Assembly: GCA_030267565.1 (NCBI GenBank)
Contig: BRXU01000025.1
Location: 1,037,501 to 1,101,500 of the forward strand
Source of the DNA: Pleodorina starrii
Lineage: Eukaryota; Chlorophyta; Chlorophyceae; Chlamydomonadales; Volvocaceae
Reading direction: 5' to 3'
DNA length: 64,000 nt
Positions 57,552 to 64,000 of the stretch are shown here, one piece after another. Both the position numbers and the translations under genes were made by a program. The notes under the pieces are model-generated. The model ran no database searches. It saw only the letters and a program-made list of their open reading frames with translations, and was not told the origin of the DNA. Within the stretch, counting starts at the first letter, position 1, and each line of letters opens with the position of its first letter.

Positions 57552-60500
57552 TCACCACCCCGCCACCGCCTCGCGCGCCCACTCCGCTGCCATGTCCCCC
57601 CACACCGCCAACACACCCAAACTGCAGTACACCGACGTCAGCATTAGCGGGGCGAACGGCAAACGCCGCCGCAGTACTGGTACGGCGTCATGTACGACAC
57701 TGACGTACAGCTCAATCAGCAGGAAGCCCGCCAGGTACAACACCGCAGCGGGACCGAGTACGGCAAACCGCTTCGACTTTACTTGCCGCCGTCGCCGCCG
57801 CCGCTTCCCTGCGTCGCTGTCGCCGCCGCCGCTGCCGCCGCCGGAGTGCAGCGCGCCAAGCGCTACCACCGAGACCACAAAGTACGATAGTACGAGCAGC
57901 ATCTTCGTGCCGTACTCCTCCCGCCGGAAGAGCAGCGGCAGCAGGCCGTAGTGGCCGGCGGTGGAGAGCAGCAGAAAGCGTCGGGCGGCGGTCGGGGAGT
58001 GCACCGCGTCGAGGGCCAGTGGCAGCAGCGCCTGGTACCGAAGAGGGCCGGACAAGAGGGGGGAGGGAGGGAGGGAGGGAGGGGGCGGGTGCCTTAGGGT
58101 GACACCTGATCACGATACATCGGCATGCCATGGCTATAAGTGGGTGAGAGAGCGAGGCACGGAGGGAAGGTGGGACAAGGGGTTGGTGTCGGCTTCCTTG
58201 AAGCCGGAAAAAGGGCGGGGCCCCACTAAATCCGTACGGGTTAAGTTGAGTGCTAGGGTGGCGAGGGCGTGAAGTAGTGTGAGAGTGTCGACATTCCTGC
58301 TGATAGACAGCCAGAGCTTTTTCCCGAAATGCCTGCTAGCCGAGTCGTTAGCAAGGCCTGCCGGCGCCGCGCGAAGCGCGTCATCCCGTCGGGTGCATGA
58401 GCGCATGTGCGCATCGACCGAAATACGGCATTTCCAAAGCGAGCGGCGAGGGCGTCAACTGTGAGAGTGTCGACATTCCTGCTGATAGGCAGCTAGAGCT
58501 TTATACCTGAAATGCCTGCGGCTTCAGCAATCCGACCCATGTTTAGCATCGCGCGCCGTCTCGGCACTGTGCAACTCTTCCGGCCAGCGCATTGGCTGAA
58601 GTTACTTGACAGTAGACATGGAGTGTATCATTTACACATCACGCAGGCTGACTTGCCAATAGAAGGACAGCGGAACTGTTTGCGAGGGTTGCGACGACGT
58701 GCAGTTGCCGACGAGAGTGCACAGGCTTCGCTACTGAGGTATTCGCCGTAGAGGAGGCTTGACTGCTTCAACATTAGGACAGGGAATGTAGAAGTCCATC
58801 CCCTAGGTTGCTGACTGGACTTGTTGGGCGGCCCGCAGCAGAAGACCGCCGCATCGTGCGTGCAATTTGCGGCTTGGCGTCCAACAACCAGCAGTTTGCC
58901 CCTCATGGTTTGCTCCTTGCAACCTTTGTAATATAAATGTGCGTCAAGTCGGTCGGACCGGCTAGCAGAGCTGCTGTGGTGTGGTCGCGGCTCGCGGGAA
59001 GAATGTTCGCAGTGCAAACATAGTTGGTTGCTTGCCGAAACGAAGATTCATTTCACGCCGTCATGTCAGAATTCCACCTTAAGGAACGATGACTCTTCTG
59101 GAATTAATTATAGGCCGAGAGGTGATGGTTTGACCTCGGCCTCGGTCCATGGAGACTGCCAAACTGGTTTGTACTCATGCGATGTTGGGTTCCAATAATA
59201 AATTTACCGTGCAATAAAGAATGTAATCTTTTACTTATGCAGACTTTCCGTTGACCGAAAGTCTACACTTGTCCAATTACTTCCCAGAACCCAGATCCCA
59301 CGTCCCACACACGCACGGACATGGGCAATCCTACAGGGCGGGGCCCCCCTGGGCGCTTCGCGCTGGGGCCCCGCCCAAAAAGGGGGAGGGAGAAAGGGGG
59401 GAAGAAAGGCAGGGAGATGGGGAGGGAGGAGAGGGTGGTGTCATCAGTGATCATTGACGGGCGCGCCATGAGGGGGCGTAAAGGCAGCAGCGGTGCGGTT
59501 CGGTGCGGTGCGGCAAACCCTGTTGCGCCCCTTCGCTTTACGCACGTTTCCCGCCGCTCACCACCAGTACGGCCTTCTCGTGCACGTGGTAGCCAAACAC
59601 AAAGCCGCAGAGGAAGCTGTACGACACCGCGCGCGCGATGTTGCGCCGTACATAGCCCGGCCGGCCGTCGCCGACCCACATGGTGGCCAGGCAGGGCAGC
59701 AGAGCCAGCAGTACGGCAGCAGCAGTGGCGGCGGGGGTCACCTGCAAAGAATACAGAGGTGTGGAAACGCAGCGGTGGTGGGTGTGTTATGTTATGTTAT
59801 GTTATGTTACAGTGTGGGGGGCTTTCTGGGCCCATTCTAGGGTGAGGGCACCGCCCTCCTATTGTTTTAACAGCCACGAGTGGTGTGTGTGTGTGTATGT
59901 CATGTTCATTCCCTGGGGGCCACGGACATACACGCACGCACGCAGCCTACCCCGCATCCTTCCACCCTCACCCCCACGCCCGAGTCCGTACCTGCGGCAG
60001 CACCGAAAAGCTGGACACTCCCACCAGACCACCTGTGTGGGAGAGGCGAGGGAGGGGGGCCGCGGAGGAGGAGGACAACCCTTCTTGGGAGCAGAGCGCA
60101 TACTTGGTCCGGGCCATACGTGCCCAGCTCGGCGCTCGACTCGTGCACACAGACATAAGCGCTTGGGACTCATGACCCCACACAAAACCCTGCGGTATCC
60201 GTCCGCCGATGACATCCATTCGCCCGGCCGCCACTCCATTCCGCCCCTCCAAAGCCCCCCCGCCGATACTCCCTCAACTCAACCCAACCCAACCCAACCC
60301 AATCCTTCTCACCCAACCCAACCCAACCCAATCCTTCTCACCCCAACCCTTCTCACCCACCCACCCAACCTCAGTCAGCGACACCGCCGCAGTTCGTCAG
60401 GTACTGCCAAAAAGGGTCTGTTCCGCAGTCGGCTCTCGCCGGGCCATTACCCCAAGCCCTTGCCACGCCCCACCTCGCCCCCAGCCTGCCCACCTGCCAG

Positions 60501-63399
60501 GTTGGCCCGCCCCCGCTCGATCCGCTCGATCCGCGGCCCCAGCCACGCCAGGACGCCCGGCCCCAGCAGCCGCGGGCCCAGCGCCGGCAGCCCCAGCGCA
60601 AGCAGCTTGTCGGCCGCGGCGTAGGGCGCCCAGGCGTTGGCGGCCCAGTAGGCGTGCAGCAGGCCGCGGCCGAAGGGGAACAGCCGCCGGAGGACCTGCG
60701 CGGCGCCGGGGGGTTGGTGGTGGTAAGTGAGGATGTTGATCGCAGCGGTGGGGACGGAGGCGACGTTGGCCCGGGCCGTGCTTTCGTGCTTTCATCGCGT
60801 CCCGCCCCCCGAGCTTCCGTGCCTCCCCAGCGCCCGTGCTTTCCGTGCGCAGTTGGGCCGTCCATGGGCACACGGCGCTGGCACTCGATCCCGCTGCACA
60901 CCTCAACCGGCGGCCAGGCTCTGTCCGAGCGCCTACGCCTACGCCTATACTACGCTGCCGTTCGCCACCACCGCACCTCATGACCGCGCACCCCATCATC
61001 TTCTTCGTCGTCGTACCTGCGGCATCTGCCCCATCGCGATGAACGGCCCAAAGGACACCGCGAAGATGGCCACCACGCCCGACCCAAGCACCGCCAGGCG
61101 GAACACCACGCGGCCCAGGCCCAGGCCCGGGCCCGGGCCCGGGCGCGGGCCGAACCGCCGGCCGACCCGTGGGTCACTTCCGCCGACACCGTTCGCGGCG
61201 GACGTGGCGCTGATGGCAGGCCCCAGCGCCGAGCCCTCGCAGCAGTAGTGGCGCAGCAGGTAGACGAAGAAGGCGGGGCCGGCGTAGAGGAAGAGGTGCT
61301 TCAGGTTCAGGAGCGCCGCGAAGAGCAGCCCGGAGGCGAGGTGGCGGCCGCAGCGGGCGGCGTGGAGAGACCAGAGCAGCACGCCTGTCGGCACGGCGGA
61401 GTGGGGAGCAGTGGGGGAGGGGGTCGAAGGAGGTACCGTGAGGGCAGTGTGATGCGGCGGGGCTGGGTGGGTGGAGGGTGGCAGGAAGGCGAGGTGAGGG
61501 CGGCGGGGCTCGAGGGCTCTCTCAGGGGCGCGGTGGGTGTGTTGCTGTGCCGGCCATTCAGCTGGCGTATGATGGTGAGGGGCTCGGGCGGGGCTCGGGT
61601 GCTTCGGGACCGGAAACAGCCCGCGGCCCGGGGCCCGGCCGGCCGAGCGGAGCGGAGCCGGCAGCCAACTCGTCTTGCCTGGCTCGTCAGCCAGTCGATT
61701 CAGATCAGCACCGGATACTGGCGCCTTAATCCTAAAGCCCTGCGCTGCGCCGCGCGGTGCCTGTTTCCCCCGCCCCGCCCCGCCCCGACCTGGAGCCGGA
61801 AGCACAACCAGCCACCAACCCACCTACCCGGCACACGGTGCCCGCCCAACAGGCGCCGACTTGGTGCCCACCCACCCACCCACCCACCCACCCACCCACC
61901 CACCCACCCACCCATCATGACGCCGTTGTACTGGAAGTGCACGTGATCCACCAACAGCAGACCCGCATTGCACACCACCAGAAGGAACAACACAACGCCG
62001 CGCCGCCCATCGCCCTCAGCGGGGCCGCTGCTGCTGCCTGCAGCTCCCCCTGCGGCACCGTCTGCGCCGCTGCTCTCGACGCCGCCGTTGCTGGCTATGG
62101 AGGCGGTGGGGAGGGGCGTTGGGGCCCGGGCTGGAGACGGGGCTGAGCCCAGCTGCTGCTGCTGCGGCGGCGGCGGCGGCGCCTTCGCGGGGCCTCCTCC
62201 TGCGGTCTGCTGTCCGACCGGGGGCGTGTCTTCAGCCCGGGACGCCGTCAGCTCGCCCCTGCGTGTTGCCGACATTGGTGCCGAGGTGGCCAGTGGCCAA
62301 CTTTGGGCGCAACAAAGGATGGTGCCGAGGGGCGTTGGCGGGCTGCTGGGTCGGTGTTGGCCGCGTGACCCCATGTCATGTTGGCGCCGCTGGCTGGTAT
62401 GTGGTATATGTGTTCGCCCTCGACCTACCCCGACCCCTTCCCTTACCCCTTCCCCGATCCCTCCCTCGACCATCCTTCGACACGCACCTGGCCAGGGCGT
62501 ACGCAGCCGCCAGCAGCACCAGGTCCGTCACAATGACGGAAAGCCGCTGCGGGCACCATGACGCAAAGCCGGGAGGAGGACGGGTGGTAAGTCCAACCCT
62601 CACACCCCCGAACACGGGTCATCTCCATCGCCTCGATTACTGTGCAGCGATGTCTTCTTCAACCCACCCACCCACTCGGGTGCGTTTCCGGTCCATTCGC
62701 TAACCCCGTCTCCGCCCATATGCTTCGGTGTCTTCTTTTTTACCCACCCGACCCACCGACCCACCCACCCACCCGACCCACCTGGAACAGCACCGTGCCA
62801 CCGCTGGCGTACTGTAGATTGGCCACCTGCAGCATGGCGGGGTCCACCCAGCGGGCCAGCTGCGAGAGCAGCCACTCGAACCAGGCGAACAAGGGGGGGT
62901 AGTCCAGAGTCCATTCGGAGGTGGCCTCTACGTACCTGCGGACACGAAAGAGCCGCCGCCACCGGGCCATGTTTAGGGTTTGCACACCGCCCGTTGTTTG
63001 CACCGTTTGCGCCGTGTGTGCGCCGTCGTCGTTGTTTGTTACGGACGGCACGGGGACCAGGAGTGGGTGGAAGAGGGGCAATGCGCGCAGGCGGGGAGTG
63101 GTGCGGAGGACTTTTCCGGCGGAACTCGGAGTACTGAAGGGGTTTGGGTTGACCGCAGTCTTCGAATGTGTAAAAACCCCGCCCCAACCCCGCCAACCCA
63201 GGCCTGTGGACCTGGAAGGAAAGGGCTGGAGGCTGCGCGCCGGAGGCTCTTACCACTTGGAGATCGGGAGGCTATGCGTGATGGCCAGCCAGTTGCGGTG
63301 GACCTCAAAGTCCGTGGAGCGGTAGGTGGGCACCAGCAGCAGCTTGACAGCGGTCGCGACGACCGCGAGCTGCAAGCAGACGCTCGCTTGTGCGTTCAT
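57552..63399 (-). CDS. ALG8: Dolichyl-P-Glc:Glc1Man9GlcNAc2-PP-dolichol alpha-1,3-glucosyltransferase (ALG8)
   Basis: It adds the second glucose to the lipid-linked N-glycan precursor on the ER lumenal side, using dolichyl-phosphate glucose. Nine exons: 63399-63254, 62935-62782, 62546-62488, 62342-61912, 61384-61017, 60695-60494, 60032-59992, 59741-59562, 58031-57552. Phases agree and give about 686 residues; animal and yeast ALG8 are near 530-580. The excess is a Pro/Ala/Gly/Ser insert in exon 4, whose acceptor is my best guess, and a Gly/Pro/Arg insert in exon 5. ALG6/ALG8-family landmarks run in order: [18 protein letters not shown] (28-45), [18 protein letters not shown] (52-69), [88 protein letters not shown] and [15 protein letters not shown] and LPQ favour ALG8 over ALG6. 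It is a multi-pass membrane protein. Transposon D lies in the last intron. Confidence 0.95.
58176..59378 (-). mobile_element. Transposon copy D, in the last ALG8 intron
   Basis: 1,203 bp, the same subfamily as copy C and nearly identical to it (one coding-like difference seen in stretches compared), in opposite orientation. It starts CAAGGGGTTGGTGTCGG after GGGA and ends GGGGCCCCGCCCAA before AAAGGG. It occupies most of the intron 59561-58032 and runs in the same direction as the gene. Confidence 0.92.
59776..59812. repeat. (TTATG)n microsatellite
   Basis: Four to five GTTATGTTAT units in an ALG8 intron. Confidence 0.85.
60278..60365. repeat. AACCC-type low-complexity repeat
   Basis: CAACCCAACCCAACCCAATCC repeated (in part) in the ALG8 intron between exons 60494 and 60032. 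The units are pentameric and so differ from the telomere unit. Confidence 0.85.
61865..61914. repeat. (CCCA)n microsatellite at a splice donor
   Basis: Twelve CCCA units, read on the gene strand as (GTGG)n starting exactly at the ALG8 exon 4 donor (61911). This gives many possible GT donors in tandem; only the first keeps the conserved protein sequence without extra residues. Confidence 0.85.
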
Positions 63400-64000
63400 T
63401 GTATGTGGTTAACAATTTTCAAAGGGAATTGTTACGCAGCTCCATTCGCTACGAAGCGAGCGAGAGCGGCTTGTGTCATTGGAGCGGGGCAGTGACCCTG
63501 AAGAGGAAGGCTGTTGCCGCTACGTTACGTTCCCGTAACCGAGTATGATGAGGAATGGCGCACTAACGCTATTGTCTGATGTGGGGCACACGTACATACC
63601 TGTACTATTTTTGCGTGTGCACGACAGTCAACCGCTTAAAACAAGTACGTGCGACCTACAGCGTACAGCCCTAAAATCCCAGTTTTCGGCTACGAGTTCA
63701 AGGGAAATATTTTTATAAAATATTGCAGCCCTGCGGATTTTCCAATCACATCAACAAAACTGCCCAACTTCTTCACTTCCCCAGTCCATGCTCGACGCTA
63801 GATTATTTCGGTAGCTGTCACGCACAGCGTTTCCACTGGGCGGCAAACCATGGTGCGCCGAGGTAGACCTTCCGGTGTGCGGATGTGATACTCTTACATC
63901 GCTTGCGCCCGCCTGCGAATACGCAGAAAAACATTCTTGGCTTGGTGCAAGGAGCTGCAGCTCGCATAGACCTTGAATTTAAAAATGAACGCGGGCAGCC
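63400..64000. other. 5' flank of ALG8, nothing else recognised
   Basis: Holds the presumed ALG8 promoter and 5' UTR. I see no clear core promoter element, repeat or second gene before the window edge. Confidence 0.4.

Overview
The window looks like nuclear DNA of a volvocine or chlamydomonad green alga. The evidence is spliced genes with many short exons, GT donors that are often GTACGT or GTGAGT, acceptors ending in GCAG, GC-rich alanine- and glycine-rich coding sequence, Chlamydomonas-type telomere units (TTTTAGGG) inside introns, and a mix of satellites, SINEs, TRIM-type LTR elements and LINE debris. Nothing bacterial is present, and no operon, CRISPR array or ordinary tRNA/rRNA gene was found. 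|| Layout. 1-11,156 is repeat DNA without a convincing gene: a 252-bp satellite (about 14 monomers) split by a 1,168-bp transposon copy, older decayed repeats, a truncated transposon relative, and a 350-bp satellite. 11,157-39,281 (minus strand) is one huge gene that I could assemble as 53 exons, almost all phase-consistent, coding for about 3,100 residues. Its introns hold an interstitial telomere tract, a TIR element and a TRIM. One exon is split by a second copy of the same transposon. 39,282-43,233 is intergenic, with a 21-bp minisatellite, a solo LTR and a LINE remnant. 43,234-53,804 (plus strand) is a 12-exon gene, 3,150 nt, phase-consistent throughout. It encodes a 1,049-residue protein that joins a NYN (MARF1-like) nuclease domain, a von Willebrand A domain, an alpha-kinase domain and two C-terminal CCCH zinc fingers. 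53,805-57,551 is intergenic, with a third transposon copy and a minisatellite. 57,552-63,399 (minus strand) is ALG8, the ER glucosyltransferase of N-glycan precursor assembly, in nine exons; a fourth transposon copy lies in its last intron. 63,400-64,000 shows nothing I can name. || The main novelty is the NYN / VWA / alpha-kinase / CCCH fusion, whose parts suggest an RNA-bound atypical kinase carrying its own putative endoribonuclease. Second is the transposon family that inserts without a target duplication: two independent pre-insertion sites (a satellite monomer and a coding exon) define its ends to the base. Third is a 14-bp inverted-repeat motif that occurs repeatedly in exons of two genes and in a 3' flank, but was not noticed in introns. 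The genes are unrelated in function as far as can be seen; they are neighbours, not a pathway.
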